A stretch of 64,000 nt of DNA, taken from contig OX424564.1 in assembly GCA_949152475.1 (NCBI GenBank), forward strand, positions 10,168,001-10,232,000, written 5' to 3'. Shown in pieces: positions 24,335 through 38,340 of this stretch. Each line of letters starts with the position of its first letter. The stretch's first letter is position 1. A model generated the notes under the pieces. The model was not told the origin of the DNA, did not search any database, and worked only from the letters and a program-made list of their open reading frames with translations. The stretch comes from Terebella lapidaria (Eukaryota; Annelida; Polychaeta; Terebellida; Terebellidae). The translations under genes were made by a program, and so were the position numbers.

Positions 24335-25192
24335 GGCCATCATATTTTAGTTAATTGTTTTACAAAAAAAAAATTTCTAAAACTTCACAATCGGTCGGGA
24401 GGGGCGACTAAAAAAAATTGTTGCTGCAATTATGTGGTCGGTCGGGTCAAAAAAATACATACCAATTTGGGAAGATTCTATACTATACATGCTCAAGTGC
24501 TTGTACTTCCGCCCTGCTATACATGCTCAAGTGTTTGTACTTCCGCCCTGGTGACTTCCTTGTACAATATTACTAAACCTTCCTGTCATTTTAGTGGTGG
24601 GATACCACCATGATGTGTTATTATACATTTTAGGAAAAACATGAAATGGTGGCAATGATTTCATTTTGCTTCAAATATATCACTCAACATTAATTTTGAT
24701 ATACGTGACTTCTGGAAATAAAAATGACACGAAATGAACATGTCATGATATTCTGAGCAAAACACATAAGAGTGCTGAAAACTAATTCAAAAAATCAAAA
24801 AACAAAAGTATAACAGAAAGCCTGACCAGAAATAACGAATCACACGAAAAATGTATATATAGACAAAACGGAAGAATTACTGTGCTTGGTTTGTTAATAA
24901 CTGCATAAGATTTGTGACAAAGTTCGACAGTGTGATTAGAGAGCTATGCTGTGGCATACTCGCATCTGTTACATGCTTCGACAACATACGATTGCTGATG
25001 ACATGAATTGCGACTCCATATAACAGTTCTCAGCCACAGCCTATCTTGATGTTGCACATTTTTTTCGGCGCATTTTGTTCCAAGTCGTCGGGATAATAAA
25101 AATAGAGACATGAACTGATAAATGTATTTCTTCGCAGCCACTTTCGACTAGAGTCGGCGGGTTTGTAAAACAAGTGAATAAAATATAATGGC
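24335..25192. mobile_element. Non-autonomous DNA transposon (MITE-like), unit 3
   Basis: Copy of 17,795-18,655 at the homologous site and inherited with the unit, not an independent insertion: the left junction, internal doubled ~35 bp motif and right end all coincide. The flanking target duplication has decayed. Confidence 0.8.
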
Positions 25193-28100
25193 TTTATCTG
25201 TTTCGAGTCATTTCCAGCCCAAAAAATTATTTGTTCCAAATCTGTCGGCAAAAGCGACGGATATTTTGAAAAAAAAATGTTAAAAATAGCCCCTCTAACT
25301 GATGAACAAGACTTCCTATCTGTACTACGTGATGTGTGTATTTTCGCTGTTCTCGAACCGACGGTTCACCAAAACAGTTTGGGCTGAAATTATGTCCTTA
25401 TCTGTTTTGAGTCATTTCCAGCCCAAAAAATTATTTGTTTCAAATCTGTCGGCGAAAGTGGCGGACATTTTGAAAACAATAATGTTAAAAAATGATAAAA
25501 TCCCATTTTCTTTTGAAAATTTTTCTGCACATCTTCAGAAAGATTCACCTGTAAACTGACAGGCAGCAACAGATGATGAATGCAACACGATGCCAATACT
25601 CGATCAGAGTGAATACTTTAAAATATACATTAACAGAGTGAACGGTGTGGGTAAAAAAACACACCAACTTGATATGTGGACCATATGTTTCTTGCAATTG
25701 AACAAAACAATGAATGGAATGAGGTGACAGCAAACACACCGCTCTGTTTATAATCTATATTCGTGAACACATCAATCAATACCAGGTGATATTACATGAG
25801 GTCAGCCACATAATTCTCGAGAGATGAATAGATATCATTGAAAGCTACAAATGTCATTATGACTCATGACACGAAATTGTACATAGATCCGCAGACATAG
25901 AAGGCAGCAAAAAGGCGTCATGGTCGATCTCTGGCCATGTTGTCCTGTCAAATGGATGGACAGATAATGTGATGAACTCGCACAGTATTGCTAGCCAAAG
26001 GGCAAAATATGGCATATGATTATTCTGTTCGTTGCAACTTTGAAGTTGCCTAATGTAATGAACAAATGATGTGAATGATAATCCTCATGCTGTTTAATGG
26101 AGCGCACGTTGGCGAGGGTACGGTACAATACATGGTGTTGAGTACAGACAAAATCCCAGGAACGAACAGAATGGGTACCATGTGATCATCACCGTGGGGG
26201 TAGCACATTTCAGGATATTACCTTAGCATTCGTAATACCTGTTCCAGACAATAAGTGAAACATTGTCGATCATTTCCATAGAGTGGCGACATTTAATTAC
26301 TTGCAGTGCGACTTGAACAGCTTAGATGGTCTGAACTTTCTAGTAGCGGTACCTCCATACAACATGTTCATAAAACCATGATCTTTAAAAGTTATTAGTA
26401 CTGATTACATTTGACGTGCAATCAGACATGCACTAGCAGTGGAACTTAGTTTTAGTTTTTAGGTTTACCCGATTTTTGGTCCGATAACTTATTGGAATAA
26501 TATTGTGTGCGTCGTCCGATCCGTCTGTCAACAATTTTATGTTCAGATTTTTTTCGCGATCAGGATGGATATGTTCCATTATCATAATAATAAAACTAAC
26601 TTTTGAAATGGCAGATTGAATCGACGGGTGTTATGTGAACATAATATACTTATGTGCATCCAAACATTAGCAGTTTGAGACTTCAGGATGTATAGAATCT
26701 AGCGCGGCATTGCCGGTATTCTCATTGTATGTCATGAAATATAGATTATAGCATTCGTCCGTAGTGAAACCCAACCACCAAAAACATTATTTATTTCCAA
26801 TGTAAAGAAAACAATGTAAAGAAAAAAAAATTGTATTCAACATCATTTAGGAGTGTTGTTATCCATCAAGATAAAGGTCAAAATTGTAACTATAGCTAAC
26901 ATTGACTTTGGGTTTGTTAAAATCATTTCTTTTGCAATCTAAATCGTCTTAACTATACAAACGGCTATAGCTATGCAAACGGTTTTCGCGGAAATAGGGA
27001 CATGTTGACATCTGCAAACGTTGGTACATATTACGTGTATGAGTCCAGGTTTGTACTGCCTAAGTGCATTACAAGTGTGTCTTTAGCAGTAAAACGAGTG
27101 AGAATAAAGTTGTGCCCATAGAAACATTCTTTGGGCAGGAGCAATTTATACACAATTACAGGAAATTAATGCATGAGTAATCCACTCAGCTTGACCCAGA
27201 AACCTAAGCTCGTATGCAATGTCACATGGGAACTACTCTCTGAATGTGCAGACACTCATATCTTGAAAGAGATTTTATTCTTTTTGATTCTGATGAAATG
27301 GGTATATGTTCAAACTAAATTCGAATGAACACATCCCAAGGCAAACTAATTTGATCAAACATCAGGCGTATTTGGTTTCGTTTCTGTGCGTATTCAATTA
27401 CAATTGTTTGTGTTTCCACCAGTATATTGGGTACATACTCCGACACAACTGGAATGGTAGATGTCACAGGTGATCATTCTCTCATATCACGGTGGATTTC
27501 TAGTCCATACTTATCAGGTTTTTATAATCAATTCCAATTTACAGGATAATATTCTGCAAACAATCCAAGGCCGGAGAAATGGGAAACAACTGAATAATAT
27601 AAATGACTTTCTCTTGTCTGGCATTAAATATTCAAACACTGTAATTGCATGATTGATAACATCAGTGGCAATTCTGGATGAACAGTCGAAGTGTGCAGTG
27701 TGCATGAGCATTATGTTAGTGATAATATTCGATGTCATGTAGAGGTTTGACATTGATGAAGTAATGACCAATCTTGTGCTATTAACTTACATTATCCATG
27801 TGCCCCCAGTTATTGTGGGAGTGTAGCACACGACACAGAACTATATTCTGCTTGTCAACTTGAGTCTTACACTCGATATGTCCATACCATGTCATACCAG
27901 TGCAAATTAGCTTGATCATCGTCGTTGGTGTTATGCAACAAGAAGATACCTAGTCCCTAGTCCATTAGAGTAGAGCCGCCGAGGATTATGGGTAATTTGC
28001 TTGGATCAGATGATGGGAAGAGATGTTGGACGCCAGTGAATAGACAAAGGATGTCGGCCTTTCAGCCGACGTTTGCGAGTCCAGAATGTAGAATGCTTAT

Positions 28101-29853
28101 AAAGAACTACAGTTTAGTCCTTAATTTTCATTGCTAGATACATGCAGACTTCTCGTAGCTGCAGTTCTCAGATAAAAGCTAGGTAAGATTCGACAGTATG
28201 ACCTCTCTGGATGCTCTCCATTCAAAACGTCTTTGTAGTTCTCTGTCAAAAACTGCAACTACAAGCTTAGATTCTTTTAGGACTATGTGTCTTGTTGATT
28301 ACACCCAGGTGAGCCCCTTTTAAGTTAAAGCTATTTTGTTGCTTCCCTGCTCTGCAATATGATGAACCTGCCGTGACATGACTCCAATGTGGATGGAACG
28401 AAGACTTCAATGGGAAGTAATCAAAAACGGATATAAGGCTTCATTGCATAACCAACCCAATTACTTCTCTGATGTTACTGAAAATGTCAATAAATCTTTG
28501 ATGAGCATCATTTGTTACAGACAACTTGATCCCAACCACTGACACACCCTGGTGTTTGCAGCATTAGCTATAGGTATTATTGACATGTATGCGAAAGCGA
28601 TACCGACGGTCACGTGGTCCACTGAGCCTGTATCCAGCCATCTGACGCAAATTGAAATATATGTATCATAAGCGCTTTCCAAAGGAGAACTATCAGGCTT
28701 GAAATACATAACAACTAGTAAAGGAAACATTATGTATAGTCTTGAAATAACTATTATGGATCCAGAAATTGTGACGTGTACTTGTAAAAACTTGTAATGA
28801 CTAAGAATTTAGTGAAGGTAAGCAACCAACGTTGGTATAGGCATGTCAAATTTAACCAGAACTAATAACTTTTGCAGTTCACGACTGTACACGTACACTT
28901 AATAAGACAGTGTCACTCCAAAGAGTTTCAGACCATCTAAGCTGTTCATGTCACGCTACAAGTAATTAAATGTCGCCACTCTATAAGGAATGATCGACAA
29001 CGTGGCGTGTGATACATGACGCCAAACTTCTGGTGCTGCCTCCGTGAAAATAATTAATGTGCCTTCTTTGTCTGATACGCATTTCACAGCGTTTACCACA
29101 CAGAGAATTTTCCGTGAGACGTGGTGAAACAGTACGACAAAAACGGACATTGGTTTCATCTTAGTAGGGCTTTTGAAGAACAATGCTTATCTAATATATT
29201 TATATGAAATGCCCTCAAATGCACAAATCTAAATATTTCTAATGAATAACAAAAAAAAAAATCAATAAAATTATGCCAATATATATGGGATACACAATAT
29301 TCAAGATTTCCGGACCACGAATGACTATGTCAGAAACTCATTGTGCATGTATATTGGAGAAGGGCTTTATTGTGTGAGTAGACATGCTTTTAGAATGCTC
29401 GATTTTTCATCCGACAGCATTTCGTAGCTCGACATAAACACATTTTTTGTTTATTGTTAAATTTATCTGAACACACTGAGATGTTATGGCATTATAAATA
29501 TGGGGAAATAATACTTTTTCACATCCACCAGAGGAATGTTCAACTGGGTACAAGCTTGTGTTCTAACCGTCAATATGTGATTTTGTGGAGCCATTCACGA
29601 GGCTGGGTCACATCTGTAGACATTCAAAGTCAGATCCGAGAAGGAAGTTTAGATTTCTGATATACTGATTGACAATTCGAATAAATTCAAATTATTTCAA
29701 CTCAGATACACTCAAACTGTTCGATTTAAACATAACATGATATTACAACGCCCAAAGTGTTGTATGTAAAAGGATTATTAGGATTCAAATTAATTTCCGA
29801 CTGTCACCTAACAAATGGTGAATTTGGCAATGAACTAGATTATATCGGCAACT

Positions 29854-30150
29854 AGATTATATGACAAGCATGATGATTTCAATTTTCCCATAGTCAATTT
29901 CCTCATACGCTATTTAAGAGCCAGCTGTAGATATAAGGTCTTTGTTCACTGAAGTTCCCAGCTAATCTGCGACAAGGGTAATGTTCTAATAAGATTAGTA
30001 GCTGCTTTCTAGAAATTATATTAAGGTCATCACAATCTGGCTGATAAATACACAAAATCTGTCACCAGTATGCAGTATGGCCTGTTTGCATGTAAATGTT
30101 TTGGAATTCATGACGGGTGCCACATCAGGGCAGGAAATGCTCACTCTTTC
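29854..30150 (+). pseudogene. Tail of reverse-transcriptase relic (unit 3)
   Basis: Same segment as 16,826-17,112. Just downstream it keeps ~90 bp (CACCTGATTTCACCTCC...) that the unit 1/2 and 2/3 junctions cut away. Confidence 0.6.
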
Positions 30151-33100
30151 CGGAACACCTGATTTCACCTCCATATGGCCTCATTAACGTAGGTTCTTCC
30201 AGTTCCAAACAACTTTATTGTTATTGATCCTTGACAACTTGATCCTGACTGCCAACACACCCTGGTGTCCGCGGCGTTAGGTATTATTCAAATGTATGCA
30301 AAAAGTGATCCTTTGCTCACAGGGTCCATTGAGCCAACTCTTAAATATTGCACAATCTGCCACAAATGTAAAATAAGACAGCCAATTTGGGATTTGGTGG
30401 AAATTTTCTCAAAATTTGTTCAGACAATTTTCTTAAATCATGCATGCAATTCGTCTCATGTACCTTTGTAACGTGCATCAATTTCATTGCCCTTAAATCG
30501 TCGGTCTGTTGTGATTCTAATTTTTCAGGTCGACACAATTTGTTTTTGGCTGAAATGAAGTGACTATTTTGAGCTATTTTCAGCCAAAAAAAGTGCGTTT
30601 TGCCAGAGGAGAATTGTTTGGAGTTCCATCCACTTTTTCTTTCATACTGGGAGCTGTATGGAGTAAACCCATAGAAGATTTCCCTTAAATATTGGCACAT
30701 TCAACTAAGAAATCACATCTTTTGGTTTCAATGGTGACCTTGAATTAGACAATGACATCGAATGGTCAAAACGGCCCTTTCCGTAAAAAAACTAAATTTT
30801 GGGGATTTTGGCAGCCATGTTCAGTCACTTTTCCTCTAATTGATGAACAAGATCTATCTGTACCACGCGATGTGTGTATTTTTCGCTGTTCTCGAACTGC
30901 TTGTCTGCATGTGGTGCCATTTTGATTTTCCGAAGGTTTACAAAAATGTTTGGTCTGAAATTATGTCCATATCTGTTTTGAGTCATTTCCAGCCCAAAAA
31001 ATTATATCTTTCAAATCCGTCAGCGAAAGTGGCGAACATTTTGAGAAAAATAATGTTAAAAAATAATAATAGCCCCTTTTCTTTTGAAAATCTTTTTGCA
31101 CATATTCAGAAAGATTCACCTGTAAATTGACAATACATGTGACAATAAATTGACAATACTTTAAAATACCCATTAACAGAGTGAACGGTGTGGGTAAACA
31201 AACCACAGCAACTTAATATGTGGACCATATGTTTCTTGCAATTTAACAAAACAATGAATGGAATTAGGTGACAGCAAACACACCGCTCTGTTTATAATCT
31301 ATATTCGTGAACACATCAATCAATACCAGGTGATATTACATGAAATCAGCCACATAATTCTCGAGAGATGAATAGATATCATTGAAAGCTACAAATGTCA
31401 TTATGACTCATGACATGAAATTGTACATAGATCCGCAGACATAGAAGGCAGCAAAGAGGCGTCATGGTCGATTTCTGGCCATGTTGTCCTGTCAAATGGA
31501 TGGACAGATAATATGATGAACTCGCACAGTATTGCTAGCCAAAGGGCAAAATATGACATATGATTATTCTGTTCGTTGCAACTTTGAAGTTGCCTAATGT
31601 AATGAACAAATGATGTGAATGATAATCCTCATGCTGTTTAATGGAGCACACGTTGGCGGGAGTACGGTACAATACATGATGTTGAGTACAGACAAAATCC
31701 CAGGAATGAACCGAATGTGTACCATGTGATCATCACCGTGGGGGTAGCACATTTCAGGATATTACCTTAGCATTCGTTATACCTGTTCCATACAATAAGT
31801 GAACATTTCCATATGTGGCGACATTTAATTACTTGCAGTGCGATTTGAACAGCTTAGATGGTCTGAACTTTCTAGCAGCGGTACCTCCATACAACATGTT
31901 CATAGAAACCGTGATCTTATTAGTACTGATTACATTTGACGTGCAATCAGACATGCACTAGCAGTGGAACTTAGTTTTAGTTTTGAGGTTTACCCGATTT
32001 TTGGTCCGATAACTTATTGGGATGATATTGTGTGCGTCGTCCGATCCGTCTGTCAACAATTTTATCTTTGGATTTTTTTTGCAATCAGGATGGATATGTT
32101 TCATTATCATAATAATAAAACTAACTTTTGAAATGGCAGATTGAATCGACGGATGTTATGTCAACATAATATACTTATGTGCATCCAAACATTAGCAGTT
32201 TGAGACTTCAGGATGTATAGAATCTAGCGCGGCATTGCCGGTATTCTCATTGTATGTCATGAAATATAGATTATAGGATTCGTCCGTAGTGGAACCCAAC
32301 CACCAAAAACATTATTTATTTCCAATGTAAAGAAAACAATGTAAAGAAAACAAAATTGTATTCAACATCATTTAGGAGTGTTGTTATCTATCAAGATAAA
32401 GGTCAAAATTGTAACTATAACTAACATTGACTTGTGGGTTTGTTAAAATCATTTCTTTCCCAATCTAAGTCGTCTTAACTATACAAACGGCTATAGCTAT
32501 GCAAACGGTTTTTGCGGAAATAGGGACATTTTGACATCTGCAAAGTTTGGTACATATTACGTGTACCAGTACAGGTTTGTACTGCCTAAGTGCATTACAA
32601 GTGTGTCTTTAGCAGTAAAACGAGTGAGAATAAAGTTGTGCCCATAGAAACATTCTTTGGGCAGGAGCAATTTATACACAATTACAGGAAATTAATGCAT
32701 GAGTAATCCACTCAGCTTGACCCAGAAACCTAAGCTCGTATGCAATGTCACATGGGAACTACTCTCTGAATGTGCAGACACTCATATCTTGAAAGAGATT
32801 TTATTCTTTTTGATTCTGATGAAATGGGTATATGTTCAAACTAAATTCGAATGAACACACCCCAAGGCAAACTAATTTGACCAAATATCAGGCGTATTTG
32901 GTTTCGTTTCTGTGCATATTCAATTACAATTGTTTGTGTTTCCACCAGTATATTGGGTACATACTCCGACACAACTGGAATGGTAGATGTCACAGGTGAT
33001 CATTCTCTCATATCACGGTGGATTTCTAGTCCATACTTATCAGGTTTTTATAATCAATTCCAATTTACAAGATAACAGAACAAATGACATTCTGCAAACA

Positions 33101-34942
33101 ATCCAAGGCCGGAGAAATGGGAAACAACTGAATATTATAAACGACTTTCTCTTGTCGGGCATTGAATATTCAAACACTGTAATTGCATGATTGATAACAT
33201 CAGTCGCAATTCGGGATGAACAGTCGAAGTGTGCAGTGTGCATGAGCATTATGTTAGTGATAATATTCGATGTCATGTAGAGGTTTGACATTGATGAAGT
33301 AATGACCAATCTTGTGCTATTAACTTGCATTATCCATGTGCCCCCAGTTATTGTGAGGAGTGTAGCACACGACACAGAACTATATTCTGCTTGTCGACTT
33401 GAGTCTTACACTCGATATGTCCATACCATGTCATATCAGTGCAAATTAGCTTGATCATCATCGTTGGTGTTATGCAACAAGAAGATACCTAGTTCCTAGT
33501 CCATTAGAGTAGAGCCGCCGAGGATTATGGGTAATTTGCTTGGATCAGATGATGGGAAGAGATGTTGGACGCCAGTGAATAGACAAAGGATGTCGGCCTT
33601 TCAGCCAAAGTTTGCGAGTCCTCAAATGTAGAATGCTTATAAAGAACTACAGTTTAGTCCCTAATTTACATTGCTAGATACATGCAGACGTTTCGTAGCT
33701 GCAGTTCTCAGATAAAAGCTAGGTAAGATTCGACAGTATGACCTCTCTGGATTCTCTCCATTCAAAACGTCTTTGTAGTACTCTGTCAAAAACTGCAACT
33801 ATAAAATTACATTCTTTTAGGACTATGTGTCTTGTTGATTACACGCAGATAAGTTAAAGTTATTTTGTTGCTTCCCTGCTCTGCAATACGATGAAACTGC
33901 CTTGACATGACTCCAATGTGGATGGAACGAAGACTTCAATGGGAAGTAATCAAAAACGGATATAAGGCTTCATTGCATAACCAACCCAATTACTTCTCTG
34001 ATGTTACTGAAAATGTTAATAAATCTTTGATGAACATCATTTGTTACAGACAACTTGATCCCAACCACTGACACACCCTGGTGTTTGCAGCATTAGGTAT
34101 TATCGACATGTATGCGAAAGGGATACCGACGGTCACGTGGTCCGCTAAGCCTGTATCCAGCCATCTGACACAAATTGAAATATATGCATCGTAAGCACTC
34201 TCCAAAGGAGAACTCTCAGGCTTGAAATACATAACAACTAGTAAAGGAAACATTATGTATAGTTTTGAAATAACTATAATGGATCCAGAAATTGTGACGG
34301 GTACTTGTAAAAACTTGTAATGACTAAGAATTTAGTAAAGGCAAGCAACGAAGGCAAGCAACCAACGTTGGTGTAGGCATGTCAAATTAAACCAGGACTA
34401 ATAACGTTTGCAGTTCACGACTGTACACGTACACGCTAATCATATGTACAGACAGTGTCACTCCAAAGAGTTTCAGACCATCTAAGCTGTTCATGTCACG
34501 CTATAAGTAATTAAATGTCGCCACTCTATAGGGAATGATCGACAACTTGGCGTGTGAGACATGACGCCATACTTCCGGTGCTGTCTCCGTGAAAATAATC
34601 AATGTGCCTTCTTTGTCTGATACGCATTTTACAGCGTTTACAAACACACAAAAATTTCCGTGAGACGTGTTGAAACAGTAGGATTAAACGGGTATTGTTT
34701 TCATCTTAGTAGAGCTTTGGTAGAACATTGCTTATCTGAGATATTTATATGAAATGCCTTAAAATGCATAAATCTAAATATTTCTAATGAATAACAGAAA
34801 ATCAATAGAATTATGCCAATATATATGGGACACACAATATTCAAGATTTCCTGACCAGGAATGAGTATGTCTGAAACTCATTTGCATGTATGTTGGAAAG
34901 AGCTTTATTGTTTGAGTAGACATGTTTTTAGAATGCTCGATT

Positions 34943-35538
34943 AAGAATTTAGTGAAGGCAAGCAACCAACGTTGGTATAGGCATGCCAAATTTAACCAGG
35001 CCTAATGATGTTTGCAGTTCACGACTGTACATGTACACTCAATAAGACAGTGTCACTCCGAGGAGTTTCAGACCATCTAAGCTGTTCATGTCATGCTACA
35101 AGTAATTAACTGTCGCCACTCTATAGGGAATGATCGACAACGTGGCGTGTGAGACATGACGCTAAACTTCCGGTGCTGCCTCCGTGAAAATAATTAATGT
35201 GCCTTCTTTGTCTGATACGCATTTCATAGCGTTTACCGCACAGAAAAATGTTCCATGAGACGTGGTGAAACAGTAGGATAAAACGGGTATTGTTTTCATT
35301 TTAGTGGAGCTTTGGTAGAACATTGCTTATCTAATATATTTATATGAAATGCTTTAAAAAGCAGAAATCTAAATATTTATAATGAGCAACAGAAAGTCAA
35401 TAAAATTTTGCCAATATATATCGGACACACAATATTCAAGATTTCGGGACCACGAATGAGTATGTCTGAAACTCATTTTGCATGTATATTGGAAAAGGGC
35501 TTTATTGTTTGAGTGGACATGTTTCTAGAAGGCTCGAA
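34943..35538. repeat. Extra ~600 bp block inside unit 4
   Basis: It repeats 34,325-34,942. It begins at the join GAATGCTCGATT/AAGAATTTAG and ends at the join AGAAGGCTCGA/ACTGGAATGG, where the second 2.56 kb copy starts. It holds another right inverted-repeat arm (35,066). Confidence 0.8.
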
Positions 35539-37974
35539 CTGGAATGGTAGATGTCACAGGTGATCATTCTCTCATATCACGGTGGATTTCTAGTCCATAC
35601 TTATCAGGTTTTTATAATCAATTCCAATTTACAAGATAACAGAACAAGTGACATTCTGCAAACAATCCAAGGCCGGAGAAATGGGAAACAACTGAATATT
35701 ATAAACGACTTTCTCTTGTCGGGCATTGAATATTCAAACACTGTAATTGCATGATTGATAACATCAGTCGCAATTCGGGATGAACAGTCGAAGTGTGCAG
35801 TGTGCATGAGCATTATGTTAGTGATAATATTCGATGTCATGTAGAGGTTTGACATTGATGAAGTAATGACCAATCTTGTGCTATTAACTTGCATTATCCA
35901 TGTGCCCCCAGTTATTGTGAGGAGTGTAGCACACGACACAGAACTATATTCTGCTTGTCGACTTGAGTCTTACACTCGATATGTCCATACCATGTCATAT
36001 CAGTGCAAATTAGTTTGATCATCGTCGTTGGTGTTATGCAACAAGAAGATACCTAGTTCCTAGTCCATTAGAGTAGAGCCGCCGAGGATTATGGGTAATT
36101 TGCTTGGATCAGATGATGGGAAGAGATGTTGGACGCCAGTGAATAGACAAAGGATGTCGGCCTTTCAGCCAAAGTTTGCGAGTCCTCAAATGTAGAATGC
36201 TTATAAAGAACTACAGTTTAGTCCCTAATTTACATTGCTAGATACATGCAGACTTTTCGTAGCTGCAGTTCTCAGATAAAAGCTAGGTAAGATTCGACAG
36301 TATGACCTCTCTGGATTCTCTCCATTCAAAACGTCTTTGTAGTACTCTGTCAAAAACTGCAACTATAAAATTACATTCTTTTAGGACTATGTGTCTTGTT
36401 GATTACACGCAGATAAGTTAAAGTTATTTTGTTGCTTCCCTGCTCTGCAATACGATGAAACTGCCTTGACATGACTCCAATGTGGATGGAACGAAGACTT
36501 CAATGGGAAGTAATCAAAAACGGATATAAGGCTTCATTGCATAACCAACCCAATTACTTCTCTGATGTTACTGAAAATGTCAATAAATCTTTGATGAACA
36601 TCATTTGTTACAGACAACTTGATCCCAACCACTGACACACCCTGGTGTTTGCAGCATTAGGTATTATCGACATGTATGCGAAAGGGATACCGACGGTCAC
36701 GTGGTCCGCTAAGCCTGTATCCAGCCATCTGACACAAATTGAAATATATGCATCGTAAGCACTCTCCAAAGGAGAACTCTCAGGCTTGAAATACATAACA
36801 ACTAGTAAAGGAAACATTATGTATAGTTTTGAAATAACTATAATGGATCCAGAAATTGGGACGGGTACTTGTAAAAACTTGTAATGACTAAGAATTTAGT
36901 AAAGGCAAGCAACGAAGGCAAGCAACCAACGTTGGTGTAGGCATGTCAAATTAAACCAGGACTAATAACGTTTGCAGTTCACGACTGTACACGTACACGC
37001 TAATCATATGTACAGACAGTGTCACTCCAAAGAGTTTCAGACCATCTAAGCTGTTCATGTCACGCTACAAGTAATTAACTGTCGCCACTCTATAGGGAAT
37101 GACCGACAACATGGCGTGTGAGACATGACGCCAAACTTCCGGTGCTGCCTCCGTGAAAATAATTAATGTGCCTTCTCTGTCTGATACGCATTTCACAGCA
37201 TTTACCACAAAGAAAACTTTCCGTGAGACGTGGTGAAACAGTAGGATAAAACGGGTATTGTTTTCATCTTAGTAGGGCTTTGGTAGAACAATGCTTATCT
37301 AATATATTTATATGAAATGCCATAAAATGCACAAATCTTAATATTTCTAATGAATAACAGAAAATCAATAAAATTATGCCAATATATATGGGACACACAA
37401 TATTCAAGATTTCCGGACCACGAATGTGTATGTCTGAAATTCATTTTGCATGTATATTGGAAAAGGGCTTTATTGTTTGAGTACACATGTTCTTAGAAGG
37501 CTCTATTTTTCATCCGACAGTATTTCGTAGCTCGACATTAACACATTTTTTTGTTTATTGTTAGATTTATCTGAGCACAACAACGAGATTTTATGGCATC
37601 ATAAATTTGGGGAAAGGATAATTTGGCACATCTACCAGAGGAATACTCAACTGGGTACAAGCTTGTGTTCTAACCGTCAATACGTGATTTTGTGGAGGCA
37701 TTCACGAGGCTGGGTCACATCTGTAGATATTCAAAGTTACATTCGAGGAGGTTTAGATTCACGGAAATGAATGTACAAATACATCCTGATTGAAAATTCG
37801 AATAAATTCAAATTACTTCAACTCAGATACACTCAAACTGTTCGATTTAAACATAACATAATACTACAACGCCCAAAGTGTTGTATGTAAAAAGAATATT
37901 AGGATTCAAATTGATTTCCGACTGTCACCTAACAAATGGTGAAATCGGCAATGAACTTGATTCTATCGGCAACT

Positions 37975-38230
37975 AGATTATATGACAAGCACGGTGATTT
38001 CATTTTTCCCATATTCAGTTTCCTCATACGCTATTCAAGAGCCAGCTGTAGATATGACTACCCCAGCTAATCTGCGACAAGGGTAATGTAGCTGCTTTCA
38101 AAAAAATATATTAATGTCATCACAATCTGGTTGATAAATACACAAAATCTGTCACCAGTATGCAGCATGGCCTGTTTGCATGTGAATGTTTTGGAATTCA
38201 TGACGGGTGCCATATCAGGGGAGGAAATGG
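37975..38230 (+). pseudogene. Tail of reverse-transcriptase relic (unit 4)
   Basis: Same segment as 16,826-17,112 but more diverged (RLYDKHGDFIFPIFSFLIRYS); it also lacks ~25 bp around the GTTCACTGAAG stretch of the other units. Confidence 0.6.
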
Positions 38231-38340
38231 TCACTCTTTCCGGAACACCTGATTTCATCTCCGTATGGCAATATTAACGTAGGTTCTTCCAGTTCCATAC
38301 AACTTTATCGATCTTGCCTGACAATGGATAATAACGGATT

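Larger units (their letters stand above)
23677..30232. repeat. Tandem array unit 3 (about 6.56 kb)
   Basis: Same order and nearly the same length as unit 2, including the 860 bp insertion at the same base. The junction with unit 2 uses the same fusion point as units 1/2. The junction with unit 4 is different (near 30,228, at GATCCTTGACAACTTGATCC), so unit 4 was added by a separate event. Confidence 0.92.
30233..38340. repeat. Tandem array unit 4 (about 8.1 kb, internally duplicated)
   Basis: Same landmarks to about 34.9 kb, but without the 860 bp insertion: the empty site TTATGTCCATATCTGTTTTG is at 30,961. From 33.0 kb a 2.56 kb block is repeated (GAGGATTATGGGTAATTTGC at 33,520 and 36,083). 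Between the copies a ~600 bp block starting AAGAATTTAGT also recurs (34,325 and 34,945). The two 2.56 kb copies are almost identical, so this is the newest rearrangement in the array. Confidence 0.9.
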
